A DNA stretch of 64,000 bases. It comes from Nemania diffusa (lineage: Eukaryota > Ascomycota > Sordariomycetes > Xylariales > Xylariaceae). Location of the stretch: assembly GCA_038501195.1 (NCBI GenBank), contig JBBPUQ010000007.1, forward strand, positions 4,466,173-4,530,172, in the 5' to 3' direction. Below, one piece after another: positions 1 through 12,651 of this stretch. Numbering within the stretch: the first letter of the stretch is position 1; each line of letters starts with the position of its first letter. A program made the position numbers and the translations under genes. Below the pieces are notes generated by a model. That model saw only the letters and a program-made list of their open reading frames with translations, was not told the origin of the DNA and made no database searches.

Positions 1-3000
1 AGTTATATATTTTAGTTTTTAATAAACTTTTAAAACTTAAAATTATAAATATTTATATTTTATTAAATATAAAAATATTTATAAATCTTTTTAAAATTGT
101 TATTAAAAAAAATATATATATTTATTTTAAATATATATTTAAAATAGTTAAATTTGTAAATATTGTTAAAATATATAATATTTAAATTAATAAAAATAAA
201 ATAAATATATTTAAAAATAAATAATTTAAAGTTTTTTTTGTTAATAATTAATAAATATAAAAACTAAATATATATTTATATTTTTTAAACAAATATAATA
301 TCAACATTTTTAATATAATATATAATAAATTATATAAAAAAAGTTATATATTATAAGTTAATAAAGCGATATTTTTTATTTATTTTATTTTTATAATATA
401 AAAAAAGATTTATAATTAAAATAAAAGCTAAATAATTATAAATTTGAAAATATTTAATAAAGTTATAATATTAAATAACTACTTTTTTTTTTTATAATAA
501 AATATAATAAATAATTTTTTAAATAAATAATATATTATAATTGTTAATATAACTAAGTTTTTTTATTAGTTTAAAATATATTTTTATTATTATAATCGAT
601 TTATTATTATTAACTTTTAAAAAATAAAAAAATTAAATATTGTTTTTATAAAATTTTATAATTTGTTTATTTATATTTAAAAATATATAAATAAATTGTT
701 TTACTATTATTTATATTATTATTATATATTTATTAATAATATTATTATTTATTTAAATAATTTTGCTAACTATATTAAATATTTCAATATTTTATTTAGT
801 TTATTTTAATTATATAATATTGTTATAGTTTTAAAAAAAATTTTATGAAATATTTTTTAATTAAATTATTTAAGTTTTATATTAACGTTTTAAAAATATT
901 AACTGTAGCAAAATATATATAAATTTTTCGAAACTTTATTTTTTTAAATAGTTTAAAAGTGTTAAAGCAATATTTTAATATTAATAGTTTTTTTTACAAC
1001 TTTTTATTTTATTATATATAGTTAATTAAATTTTTATAAAAATGTAAAATTGAATTTTTAATAAAAAAAAAACAAAAAAAATACATAGTTAACAAAAACT
1101 TAAATTAATATAAAAAATATTGTTAATTTATTTTTTACAAGTTTATTAATATTAAATAATTATTTTTCAAAACAATATAAAAAATAATATATAATAAAAC
1201 TACAATTTATTACTATAATTTTAACGAAATATTATATTTATAAATAAATAAATCGCTTTAATGTAGTTTTAAAGTAATAATGTTTTATATAAATAAATAT
1301 AAATAACAATTAAATGATATTATTTTATTTATAAAAGTTTAATTTATAATATATTTAAGTTGTTATTTATTTTAAATAAAAATATAGTATAGTTTTTTTA
1401 AACTTAAAGTTATATATTTAATTTAAATAGTTAAAAAGCTTTAAATAATAATATAGTTTAATAAATAACTAGTAATAATATTTATAAATTATTTTATTAT
1501 TAAAAATATTATAAATTAAATAATATTAAATATTTTTATAATTAATTAAATAAATAATTAATTAATAAATTTTTTAATTTATTTATTTTAATATAAATTT
1601 TAAATTTATTATTTTTTAAATTGTTTAAACTATGTTTTAAATATATTAAATCGCTTTTAAAAAACAGATTTTTAAAAGGTTTATAAGTTTAATTTTAAAT
1701 ATAACAAAATATTAAAAAAATTATATATTAATAAAAATTAATATAATAATATTAACGAAAATATTATAAATTTTTTTAAACTTAGTTATTTTTTTTATGT
1801 TATAAACAAACTAATTTACAATATATATATTAAAATTAAAATGTTATATATATTTTATAATATAATAAAGTATATATTAAAAGTAATATATACTAAAAAA
1901 TATTACATAAAATTAAACTATATAATAAATAATTTTAAAAGCTATTTTATTTATTATAAAATATAATTAATAAAAAAATATATAAAATATTATTTAAAAT
2001 ATAAATTTAATTAAATAAACTATTAAAAACTAATTAAAAGTTTTTAATTAATGTAATTAATTTATACTTTATATATATAAATTATTATAATTAATTTTAT
2101 TTTAGCTTTATTTTTAGTTAATACTATTAAAATATTATAACAATTAAAAAAATATAAATATTATAAAATATATAATTATATAATAACTATTATTTGTTAT
2201 ATTTTTAAAAAAACTTTGTTTATTTTTAACAATAAAAAATATTTAATTAAAAATTAAGTAATTATATTAACTAAATAATTATTATTAAATAATTAAAAAA
2301 TTTTAAAAAAAATTATTTTTAATTATAATTGTAAATTTATATTAAATTTTTAATAAAATATTTAAAAAGTATTAAATATAAAGCTTTTAATAACAACTAT
2401 ATATTATTTTTAAAAAAATAGCTTGTTTAAATATAAAAATTAAACTATAAAAATTGCGATTTAATATTACAATTTTATTAAATCTAAATTAAACTAAGTT
2501 TAATTAGTTTTTATTTTATAATAAAATTTTAATACTATATAATTATAAACTATATAATTTATTTTTTATAAATAATTATTTAAGTTTAAGTTATTACGTT
2601 TTTTAAATATAGTTATTAGTATTAAAAGTAATTAATATATATTTAAAAATATATAAATAATATATAACAATTTAAAATAAAATGTTAAATTAATAATAGA
2701 TTTTGTTATAATATAAACTAAAAAATATTTTAATTGTAAATATTATATATTTAAATTTAAAGTTAAAAATAACATATTTTTATGTTTATATAACAGCTAT
2801 TATTTATTTAAACAGCTTTTTTAAAAGTATTTTTAATTAAAAGTAAATTTATAAACTATTAAATAAAAAATTAATAATTTAATTTACAAATTAAAATTTT
2901 TTAAATATTATTATATTTATTTTGTTATATAAATAATTTAATTATATTTAATATATAGAAATAATAACTTTTTTTATTATGTTATGTTTTTTTTTAAATC

Positions 3001-3486
3001 GGTTAAAATCAATTAATATTTTAATAAAAATATAAAAAATAACAAAGTTTATAAAGTTTAAATATTGTTTTATTACTGTTTTAATTACAAAAAAAATAAA
3101 TTCGACTATTTTATTAAATAAAAAAAATAAAGTTATAAATATAATTAATAATATATAAAATATTAATTATAATATATATTTAAATTAATTAAAAAATATT
3201 AAAAACGATATAAATTTTTTTTATAAAAAAAAATAGTTGTATTTAAAGCAGTTAAGTTTAAAAAAAATAAAAAAAAAATAAATAAACTATAAAAAAAAAA
3301 AACGAAAAAAAAATAAACTATATAAGTTTATAACTTAATAATTAATAAAGTTATTAAAGCATTTTTTTATATTTAGTATTTTAATAGAAGTTTTTAAAAG
3401 TTTTAAATAAAAAAGCCTTTATAAAAGTAATATATTTTTAAAATAAGCTATATTAACTAGTATTTATATATATTTATAAATTAAAT
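1..3486. other. AT-rich desert, no gene seen
   Basis: Sequence of about 90 % A+T with only short open frames. Residual C is mostly in GCT, GCA, ACT and ACA. A-rich runs at 3220-3315 contain two copies of an AAAATAAACTATA word. I see no recognisable element. Confidence 0.7.
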
Positions 3487-3525
3487 AAAAACTTATAAAA
3501 ACTTATAAAAACTTATAAAAATTTA
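3487..3525. repeat. 10-bp minisatellite (ACTTATAAAA)n
   Basis: Three exact units of ACTTATAAAA (3491-3520) are followed by a partial ATTTATA. A short pure array in otherwise eroded DNA implies recent slippage. Confidence 0.9.
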
Positions 3526-3529
3526 TATA

Positions 3530-4094
3530 TACATTAGTAAATATTTTTATGTTTTTATTTTTATATTTTTAAATTTAATTTTTATATTTTTATTTTTATA
3601 TTTTTAAATTTGTTTTATACTTTATTTTATAAATTTAAATTAGTTATATTACTTTTGTTTTTGCTTTTTTAAATTTATATTAATTTTTTTATTAATTGTT
3701 TTATTTGTTATAGCTAAAACTTTTTATTAACTTTTTATTTTTAAACTTATTTAAAATTATTTTTTAGTTAACATTATTAGTTTAAACTTTTAATTATTAT
3801 ATTAAACAGTTTTTTTTAAATTTAATTTAAATTATTTTAAACTAAGTTTTTTATTTTTATAAATATTAAACTTTTTTTTTTAAATTTATTTATAGTTAAA
3901 ATTTATATTAAATTATTTTTTTAAAATTTATATTATTTTAATTTAGCTTTTTTTTATTATTTATTATACTATATTTTTTTTTTAAAACTTATTAATTAAA
4001 TCTATTAATTTATAAAATATAAAAAAGTTTTTTTATAATTATATTAATTATAATTTATTATATAATAGCTAATATAATTAAGTTTATATTTCGA
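3530..4094. other. T-rich stretch
   Basis: The plus strand is strongly T-rich, with a duplicated ~40-bp word containing TTTTATATTTTTAAATTT near 3553-3610. No frame or motif is recognised. Confidence 0.6.
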
Positions 4095-5262
4095 TTTAAT
4101 TATAAAAGTTATAAAATATAAAATTTATATATTAAATATAATAAATAATATATTTTAGTTATTTTAATTAATATATTATATAATTAATAAATAGATTTAT
4201 TTATTAAAGTTTTTTTAAAGTTATTTTAAATATTTTAAATATTATATTATTTATATTAAAAATAAGTATATATTAATTAACTATATAATATTTACTTAAA
4301 ATATTAAAATTTAATTTTTAATTTAATTAAAAAAGCTATAAAATATAAAATTTATATATTAAATATATTTAATTATAAATTATAGCTATTTTAATCAATA
4401 TATTAAATAGTTAATTAGTTTATTTATTAAAGTTTTTTTAAAGTTTTTTAAAATGTTTTAAATATTAAACAGTTATATTAAAAATAAATATATATTAATA
4501 AACTATATAATTTTTATTTAATTATTTATATAAATATAAAATAAATAAATTATATTATAATTATATTAAAGCTATAAATTTATATTATTATTTTTTTATT
4601 TTAATTTTTAAGATTTAATATTTTATTAAATTATAATATTTAAATATATTAATAATATTATATATATAATTTTTTAATATATTTATTTTTTATTTAAATT
4701 TGTTTAAAATTAATTTAGCTTAAATAATACTTTAAAAATTATTTATTATTTAACATTTATATTAAGCTTTTTTTTTTAAATCTGTTTTAATTTAGTTTAG
4801 CTTTTTTTTATTTTAGTTTATATTAAATTACTTTTTTAAAAATATTTAATATAACATTAAAATATAAATATATTAATTTAATAGTTTTATTAAATAATAT
4901 TTAGTTATAAAATATTTTATATTAATTAGTTATTTATATATATTATATATATATAAACTTAAATTATATTTTAATAATTATTTTATTATATTAATTAAAT
5001 AAAATAACTTTTATAATATAAATAAATTTTTTATATTTATATAAAAAATCAATATATATTTATTAATTATATAATATTTATAATTTTTAAGCTTATATAT
5101 TAATTTAATTATAAAAGTTATAAAATATAAAATTTATATATTAAATATATTTAATAATAAATTCTAGCTATTTTAATTAATATATTAAATATATTAATAA
5201 TTAATAGCTATATTTATTAAAGTTTTTTCGAGGTTATTTTAACTGTTAAAAATATTAAATAC
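4095..5262. repeat. ~200-bp repeat family R1, three copies
   Basis: Copies lie at about 4095-4295, 4321-4510 and 5101-5262. Each contains AAAATATAAAATTTATATAT, then AGCTATTTTAATTAATATAT, then TTTATTAAAGTTTTTTTAAA. The third copy keeps AGTTTTTTCGAGGTTA, where the others read AGTTTTTTTAAAG. The 3' part of a fourth copy may be present at about 5040-5085. Confidence 0.75.
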
Positions 5263-7303
5263 TATTTTAAAAGGTTTAAAAATATTATAAATTTTATTAT
5301 TTAATATTAATATTTTAAAAAAAACTTTTAATAATTAATTATAAAAATAAATATATATTATATTTTATAATATTTAAAAAACAATAATAATATATTAAAA
5401 GTTAACTGTTATATTATATAAAATTTATAAAGTTTGCTATTATAAATTTATATATTTAAGCAAAAAATAAACTATTATTGCTATAAATATAATTGTAATT
5501 AATAATTTTAATAAAATTAACTTTAATATTAAGTTTATATATTATATTTTTTAAATTATATTTATTAAAAAAAACAAAAATATTAATAATAAAACTATTT
5601 ATTTTATTAGCTTTTTTTTATATTATATTAATAATAAAAATAATAACTTATTAAATAAAATAAATATTAATATTAATATTATATTTAAAGCTTTTAATAA
5701 TTGTTTTATTATTTAAGTTATAAAAACTGTTTTATTTTTATTTATTTTTAAAAATAAATTTATTTAATATAAATTAATTTAATTAATTTTTTATATTATT
5801 AATTTTTTAAATATTATTAATAATAAATTATTTTAAAAGTTATATTTAAATTTATTAAAAAAAATATATAATAAAAAAGTTATAATATAATTTTAAATTA
5901 TTTTAAATTTAAAAAAGCTAGTTAATAATTAAATAAAAAATATAAAAAGCTTTAATAACAGTAATAATATTGCTAAAACTAGCTTATTTAAAAAACCTTT
6001 AAAAATTTTATAAAATAACTTAAATATTAAAATTTAATATTTTTTTTTTATTAATTTATTTATTTTATTTAATATAGTATTTTATTTTTTTAAAAAAATA
6101 AAAAATTAAAATATTATAATTTATTATATTATTTATTTTTATTTATAATTTATATTTAATAGTTTTTATTATTTATTTCTTTTTATAAAAATAAAGCTTT
6201 TATAATAAAAATTCAAAAATAAAAATAAAAATATATATAAAATTATTAAAAGATTATTTTAAAATTAATAAATTGAAATTTATATAAATATAAATCAAGC
6301 TAAAAAAAATAAAACATTTATTAAATTAACAGTTTTAACTTTAAATAGTTTTTTTAAATTTTTAAAATATATTAATATTATAAATTTAAATATAAAAAAT
6401 AATATAATTTTAAAAATAATAAAAAGATTTTAAAAAAATATTTAAATTATAAAATTATTATAAAATTTAATAATAAATTTTAAAAAATATTAAATATTAA
6501 ATGTATTTTTATAATTTATAATTTTAATAAATTTTATTAAACTAAAAAAAATTAAAAATATAAAATTTTAATTAAAAAAAAGCTTTTTAAAATTATAAAA
6601 ATCGTTTATTTTTTTAAATAATATAATAATATTTTAATTAAAACAATTTAATAAATTAAAAATTAAAATATAAAAAAAAAAAAAAAAAGAAATATAATTA
6701 AATAAAAATTTATTATTAAATAATTATTTTATATTGTTTTAACTTTAAATTATTTAAATAAAATTAGTAAATAAAAAATATTTATATTATTATAATAAAT
6801 ATTATTTATTTTTAAATTATTAAATTAAATAATTAAATTTATTATTAATATATTATAAAATATTTATATTTTTAATATTATAAAAAAAAAAAAGTTTTAT
6901 AATATAATTTTTAAAATTATTATTAATATTTATAATATAATTGTTAATAAAAGTATTATTAATAATAGTAATAATAATAAAAGCTTTTATTTAGTTTATT
7001 TAAAAGTTAATAATATTAATATTTTTATTAAAAAAAAACAATTAAAAATAATAAAATAAATAAAAAAAAGCAAAAAAAAGCTATTAAAAAAATTATAATT
7101 AATATAAAATATTTATATATTATATAATATATATTTTTTAATATAAAAGAAAATTTATAATAAAACAATTATTTTATATTAATATTTAATAATTTTATAG
7201 TTTTAATTATTTAAAGTTATAAAATTTTTATTTAAAAATATAGCTTAATTTATTTAAAATTTTATATTTTTTTTAATAAATTATTTATTAAAAAAAATTT
7301 AAA
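5263..7303. other. AT-rich desert
   Basis: No open frame above 60 codons and no tandem array. There are A runs at 6667-6690 and scattered short direct repeats of low complexity. Nothing recognisable. Confidence 0.6.
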
Positions 7304-7343
7304 TTGTAACAAGTTACAGGTTAAAGTTAACCCTAAGCACTTG
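7304..7343. other. Element left terminus with nested palindromes
   Basis: The terminus holds TGTAACAAGTTACA (6-bp arms, 2-bp centre), then GGTTAAAGTTAACC (6-bp arms, 2-bp centre), then CTAAGCACTTG. The second palindrome overlaps TTAACCCTAA, one and a half telomere units on the C-rich strand. The same order is seen at 31953 (heavily mutated) and 47277. Palindromes at an element tip may be recombinase or replication-protein sites, or binding sites for a telomere protein. Those roles are inference; only the sequence symmetry and its recurrence are seen. Confidence 0.7.
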
Positions 7344-7501
7344 TTTAATTTAGTTAAAATTTTGTTTTATTTTTTTTATATCAACTATATGCACTTAATT
7401 AAAACACTAGATATTATGTTATACCTTTTGCGCTTTTTCACTCTTTTATTATACACTTAATAAAAACACTAGATATTGTATCACATTTTCTGCTTTTTTC
7501 T
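7304..7501. mobile_element. Truncated left end of the 15-kb unit
   Basis: These 198 bases match the first ~200 bases of both 15-kb copies: the two short palindromes, CCCTAAGCACTTG, and then two of the 62-bp repeat units. The match stops inside the second unit, exactly where the 975-bp repeat family begins (TAATAGTATTTTTATAG). This is the least mutated version of the left end, reading TTGTAACAAGTTACAGG where the full copies have TTATAACAAGTTATAGG or worse. It shows that the element end occurs at a third site about 24 kb from copy 1, so the end is a real recurring boundary. Confidence 0.88.
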
Positions 7502-7592
7502 AATAGTATTTTTATAGTTATAGTTACTATAGTGCTTTTTATAAGTTAAACCTGTTTTAGGACTAGCGTATTCTTTAGTACTTTTATAAAGT
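7500..7592. repeat. 975-bp repeat, partial copy
   Basis: This begins TAATAGTATTTTTATAGTTA and keeps GTTTTAGGACTAGCGTATTC, where the full copies read TTTTAAAACTAGTTTATTT. It is therefore the least mutated version of the first 90 bases of the unit, joined directly to the truncated 15-kb element end. Confidence 0.8.
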
Positions 7593-7662
7593 GTTAAAGA
7601 ATTTTTTAACTTATTTTTTTATAATTTAATTAAAATAAAAATAACTTTTTTTTTTTTTAATT

Positions 7663-8637
7663 TAATAGTATTTTTATAGTTAAAGTTATTATAGTGTTTT
7701 TTATACTTCAAACTTATTTTAAAACTAGTTTATTTTTTGCTATTTTTACAAAGTGCTAAAAAATATACTATTTACTATATATTTTATACTAAAAATACTA
7801 AATATATTTATTATTTTTATATTTTTTTTTATTTTATTTTTTATGTTTTTTAGTTTATTTTTTTTTTTTTTTTTTTATATATACTAGTTTTTTTATATTT
7901 AGTTACTATTAAAAATTATATATAATTTACTATAATATTTACTAATAAATTTATTAAATTTTTCTATTAAATTTTTTTTTTAAATTTAAGTTTTTAACAT
8001 TGGACTTTTTTATATATTTTTTATATAGTTTTATTTTATGTTTTTTACTAATTTTATTATTACTTTTTGTTTTTGTTTATTTTAAAAACTTATAAAGTTT
8101 TACTTTTTTTTTTTTAAATAATTTAATTTAAATAAATAAGTTTTTAATTTTATTAGAATTAATTAAAGCAGAGTTATTAATAATTCTGCTTAAATTTTAT
8201 TTTAATAAATTTTAAAATAGCACTTTGTTATAACTACTACGACTTGCTAATTTTATTTGTTTAATTTGTTTGCAAATTTAATTTATTTTTTTTTTTTTTT
8301 TTTTTTAAATTTTAATATATACAATATAATTTTTTAAAAATTTTTTTAACTACTTATACTATTATTTTTGTTTTTTTTTTTTTTTCTTATTAATATAAAA
8401 TTTAGCTTATTAATTTAAAAATTTAAAGTGCTAGATTTATTTATAAGTCAATATATATTAATATTTTTTAAAGTTTTACTTTATTTTAACGTTAAAAGCA
8501 ATTTCTAGTTTATTTTATATAACTATTTATATTATTTAAATCAGCTTTTTTTGTTTGTTTAAATTATATAATTTAGTTAAAAAAATATTCATTTTTTATA
8601 CTATAGTTGATTTTATAATTTTGAAAAATCTTTAATC
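7663..8637. repeat. 975-bp tandem repeat, unit 1
   Basis: The unit begins TAATAGTATTTTTATAGTTA and repeats at 8638. It has GTGCTAAAAAATATACTATT, a long T run with TATATATACTAG, then AGCACTTTGTTATAACTACT. Long T tracts give a strong strand asymmetry. I see no reading frame of note. It may be a degraded transposon fragment or a subtelomeric satellite with a large unit. Confidence 0.92.
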
Positions 8638-9612
8638 TAATAGTATTTTTATAGTTAAAGTTACTATAATGCTTTTTATATTTTAAACTTATTTTAAAAC
8701 TAGTATATTTTTTGCTACTTTTACAAAGTGTTAAAAAATATACTATTTACTATATATTTTATACCAAAAATACTAAATATATTTATTATTTTTATATTTT
8801 TTTTTATTTTATTTTTTATATTTTTTAGTTTTTTTTTTTTTTTTTTTTTATATATACTAGTTTTTTTATATTTAACTACTATTAAAAATTATATATAATT
8901 TACTATAATGTTTACTAATAAATTTATTAAATTTTTCTATTAAATTTTTTTTTTTTAAATTTAAGGTTTAAAATTGGACTTTTTTATATATTTTTTATAT
9001 AGTTTTATTTTATGTTTTTTACTAATTTTATTATTATTTTTTGTTTTTGTTTATTTTAAAAATTTATAAAGTTTTACTTTTTTTTTTTTAAATAACTTAG
9101 TTTAAGTAAATAAGTTTTTAATTTTATTAAAACTAATTAAAACAAAGCTACTAATAGTTCCGTTTAAATTTTATTTTAATAAATTTTAAAATAGCACTTT
9201 GTTATAACTATTATAATTTGCTGATTTTATCTATTTAACTTGTTTATAAATTTGATCTATTTTTTTTTTCTTTTTTTTTAAATTTTAATATATACAATAT
9301 AATTTTTTAAAAATCTTTTTAATTATTTATATTATTATTTTTGTTTTTTGTTTCTCTTTTTATTAATATAAAGTTTGGCTTATTAATTTAAAAACTTAAA
9401 GTGTTAAATTTATTTATAAGTTAATATATACTAATATTTTTTAAAATTTTATTTTATTTTAATGTTAAAAACAGTTTCTAGTTTATTTTATATAACTATT
9501 TATATTATTTAAATTAGCTTTTTTTGTTTGTTTAAACTATATAATTTAATTAAAAAAATATTCATTTTTTGTACTATAGTTAATTTTACAATTTTAAAAA
9601 ATCTTTAATTTA
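8638..9612. repeat. 975-bp tandem repeat, unit 2
   Basis: This is a direct copy of the preceding 975 bp with scattered transitions (for example TTCCGTTTAAA against TTCTGCTTAAA). It ends at ATCTTTAATTTAT, matching the end of unit 1 (ATCTTTAATCTAA) at the junction. Confidence 0.92.
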
Positions 9613-10149
9613 TACTTTATTTAAATTATAGTTATATAAACAATTTTTATTTTTTATATTATATTATAAAACTTTAAATTATTTTAATGTTTTAAATATT
9701 TAGTTTTAATATATTTATATTGCTAAATTGTTATTATAAAAACAGTTTAATTAAAATTTTCAACAAAAATTACTTTATATATACTTTTGTTTTTAATGAA
9801 AAAAAAACAACTGAATAAAATAAAAAGTTATTTGTAATATTGTAAACAATTTTCAATAAAATTTTATAGTCGAAAAAAATAATTTTACTTTTTTATTTAG
9901 AAAAAATAGGCTAGCTAATTGTTAAAAAATTTCTAAAACTGTTTTTTATTTCAAATAGAAAATTCTTTTTGTTTATTTAGGTATAGTTTGTTTAATTTAG
10001 TTTTTATTATATATATGCAGCTATAATTAGCTAAATTAGCTATATTTATATATAAGCTATTTTTTATATATACAATTTTTATAAAAAGCTTATAGAGCTT
10101 ATATTATAAATATTTAACAATATATACATATATTACTACTTTAACAAAT
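9613..10149. other. AT-rich spacer before the GC island
   Basis: Somewhat richer in residual C and G than the flanks (for example AGGCTAGCTAATTG near 9908), with AGCTAAATTAGCTA near 10028. No gene. Confidence 0.6.
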
Positions 10150-10500
10150 AGCTAATTAATCTGCTTACTTATTAAGTAATCTATTTATTTGCCAAGTAAC
10201 TTGCTGATTTACTAGGTTATTTGCTAGTTGGTTTATTAGCCAACCAAGTAACATACTAGCCGACCTACTACTTTACCAGTTGACTTACTGACTTAGCTGC
10301 TTGTCAGATGACCTATCTACTTACTAGTCAACCTATTTATTTACTAGTTAAATAATTGACCTATTTACTTACTAGTTAAGTAACTAACCGATTTATTTAG
10401 TGACTTGCTAGTTTATTAAGTGGGTCACTAGCTGGCCTACTTATCTGCTAAATAACTAATTAGCTTACTTACTTATCTGCAGATCTAACTGCAAGTTAAC
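10150..10500. repeat. GC-richer quasi-periodic island
   Basis: About 350 bases at roughly 35-43 % GC (26 of 60 bases at 10261-10320) inside DNA of perhaps 12 %. The sequence is built from four-base words such as CTTA, CTAG, GTTA and ACTA in near-register, for example CTTACTAGTTAAGTAACTAA and GACCTATCTACTTACTAGTC. It looks like a degenerate microsatellite or minisatellite that escaped the mutation, possibly because units are too diverged or too short to be recognised as repeats. No frame longer than about 40 codons was noticed. Confidence 0.75.
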
Positions 10501-10519
10501 AAAAGCCTAGGACTTAAAG

Positions 10520-10566
10520 CTAGAATTAAAAAGCTAAAATTGAAAAAGCTAAAATTGAAAGTATTA
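10520..10566. repeat. 15-bp repeat (GCTAAAATTGAAAAA)n
   Basis: Three near-identical units read GCTAGAATTAAAAA, GCTAAAATTGAAAAA and GCTAAAATTGAAAG. They keep GA dinucleotides, which are rare elsewhere. Confidence 0.75.
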
Positions 10567-10675
10567 AAAACAAAAGCAGTTTTTTTTTTAGCTAAAAAAA
10601 AGCGAAAGCTGTGTATATAAAATATTTATATAGCAAAATATACAATTAGTAAAAAAAAAGCTAAAAAAAAAAGCT

Positions 10676-10799
10676 GCTTTTGTTTTTTATAGCTTATTAA
10701 AAGTTTATATAACTTATATAGCTTATATAACTTATATAATTTATATAGCTTATATAGCTTATATAGTTTATATAGTTTATAACTTTTAAAAACAAAAGC
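10676..10799. repeat. Inverted repeat enclosing a TATAGCTTA array
   Basis: The left arm GCTTTTGTTTTTT (10676) and the AAAAGTT near 10699 pair with the right arm AACTTTTAAAAACAAAAGC (10781-10799). Between them about nine units of TTATATAGC or TTATATAAC, 9-10 bp each, are repeated, themselves near-palindromic. The whole can fold into a large cruciform. It is a possible MITE remnant or an expanded palindrome. Confidence 0.75.
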
Positions 10800-10924
10800 T
10801 TTTTTACTTTTAACTTTAAAAAGTTTTTAATATATTTATATATATATATATATATATACATATATATAAATATATAAATATTAAAAAAATATTTTTTAAG
10901 TTTTTATATTTAAAATTTTCTGTT

Positions 10925-11420
10925 GTATAAATTAATTTTGCTTTAATATTATTAATTTTTTATTTATTTAATATTTAATACTGCTTTTTTTTATATAATA
11001 ATTATTTATTAAACAAATAGTTTAATATATAATAATTTATTAATTTTTTATATAAAACTTATTAAATTAAATAATAATAAGTTATTAATATATTTAGCTA
11101 TTATATAATAAAGCTATAATTTAAAACTAGTTATAATTAATAATCTAATAATATTTAATAGTTTTTTACTATTTAAATATATTATATAATATATAAACTA
11201 AATTAATAAAGTTTATAAATTAAATAAATTATATTAAATATGTTATATAATTATTAAATTAAACTATTTATATAATATTACAAAATAATTTAATTAATAT
11301 ATAATATAAAATAATATATATTTTTTAATAAAATAATTATTTTATTATATAATATAAAATAATTAATATAACAATTTATATAAGTTATTAATTTTTATGT
11401 TTATTTTAATAATTATAAAT
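10925..11420. repeat. Repeat family R2, copy 0 (partial)
   Basis: This shares TTTATATAATAATTATTTAT and TATTATATAATATATAAACT with 15060-15440 and 17085-17300. The offset to the copy at 15137 is about 4.14 kb, twice the ~2.07-kb spacing of the other two, so it fits a decayed tandem array of ~2-kb units. Confidence 0.65.
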
Positions 11421-11499
11421 TAAAATTTATATATTTTATTATAATATAACTTTATAATTTTTATTATTTTATAAAAACTATAATTTTTAAAATAATTTA

Positions 11500-11740
11500 T
11501 TTTAAAAAATCTACTTTATAAAACTTACTTTAAAAAAACTTTAGCTAAATTTTACAATTTTATTTACAACTTTATTTGCAATTTTATATACTTATATACT
11601 TTATATAGCATATATATATAATTTAGTTTTTTTTTTTTTTTTTTTTTTATTTTAAAGTTTTTAACTAATAAAATTATTTAATTAGTTTTTATATTTTTTA
11701 TAATTATAACAATTAATATAGTATATTTTATATTTAAACA
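11500..11740. repeat. Repeat family R3, mutated copy
   Basis: This matches 29780-30018: a mutated 76-bp unit (ACTTACTTTAAAAAAACTTT), TATACTTATATACTTTATAT, a 22-T run (11627-11648), then AAAGTTTTTAACTAATAAAAT. Nearly all differences are transitions toward A/T. Confidence 0.7.
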
Positions 11741-11829
11741 ATTAAAAAATATATATAAATTAACAGTTTATATATAATACAATATATTGTTATATATTTA
11801 TATAAAATAAAAATTTGCATTATATACTA

Positions 11830-12015
11830 TGTAATATTTTGTTTATATATAATATAATATATTATTTTATATTTATTTATATACAATATATTGTAATATG
11901 TTTTATTTATATATAATATATTGCAATATATTTTACTTAAATATAATATAACATAATATATTTTATTTATATATAATATAGTATAATATTTTATATATAT
12001 ATAATATAGCACAAT
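11830..12015. repeat. AT minisatellite (~36-40 bp), array 1
   Basis: Five or so units of the type TTTATATATAATATAGCACAATATTTT are in tandem. Reading frames across it consist only of Tyr, Ile, Leu and Asn and are satellite artefacts. The same array type is at 15815. Confidence 0.8.
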
Positions 12016-12316
12016 GCTTTTAAAAAATAAAAACAGTTAGTTAAAATATTTATTATAACTAAAAAAACTAATTTAAAAACATTTATATTTTTTCGAAAAT
12101 ATTTAATATAACAAAATATAAAAGTTTTATAATTTATATTTTATATAAATATTAACTAAAAAAGCAAATAAAAAAAAGCAAAAAAAAAGTTTTTAATAAT
12201 AAAATTTTAAAAATAATAGTAAAAGCATTAATAAAAAACTTAGTTAAAAAAATTAAAAAAAGTTTAATTAATTAAATATATTGTAAATTTTTTAGTAATA
12301 AATAATATACTATTTG

Positions 12317-12580
12317 TTAAAATATTAATATTAGTTATAACTATATGTTATAATTTATATACTGTAATATTTATACTGCAGTTGTATAACTAAATATATA
12401 GTTATATAAACAAATATTTACTTTATATACTAGCAGAGATTTTATTTATAATAAAATCTCCAGTTGTACAAAAAAACTTTTTTTAAAATTAATTATTAAT
12501 ATAAATATAATATAACTAGTTTTATATTTTATTTATATATAACTTATATATACTATTATATATATATAGCTTATTTAATA
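12317..12580. repeat. 265-bp hairpin repeat, copy 1
   Basis: First of three copies (others at 12652 and 15514). It contains TTAGTTATAACTATATGTTA, ACTGCAGTTGTATAACTAAA and, at 12436-12460, an exact stem GAGATTTTAT / ATAAAATCTC with loop TTATA. The end reads ATATATATAGCTTATTTAAT. It may be a small non-autonomous element, but it has no clear terminal inverted repeats. Confidence 0.85.
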
Positions 12581-12651
12581 ATACTTTTTAAAGTTTGTAA
12601 AAAAACAATAATAAGTTTTTTAACTTAAATAATATTAAAAAATAAAAATTG

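Noticed and set aside
7663..9612. Pair of long terminal repeats
   Set aside because: The two 975-bp units are directly adjacent with no internal region, so they form a tandem repeat, not an LTR element.
11827..12012. 61-codon minus-strand frame of Tyr/Ile/Leu/Asn
   Set aside because: It lies wholly in the AT minisatellite, starts at GTG and follows the repeat period; it is a satellite artefact.
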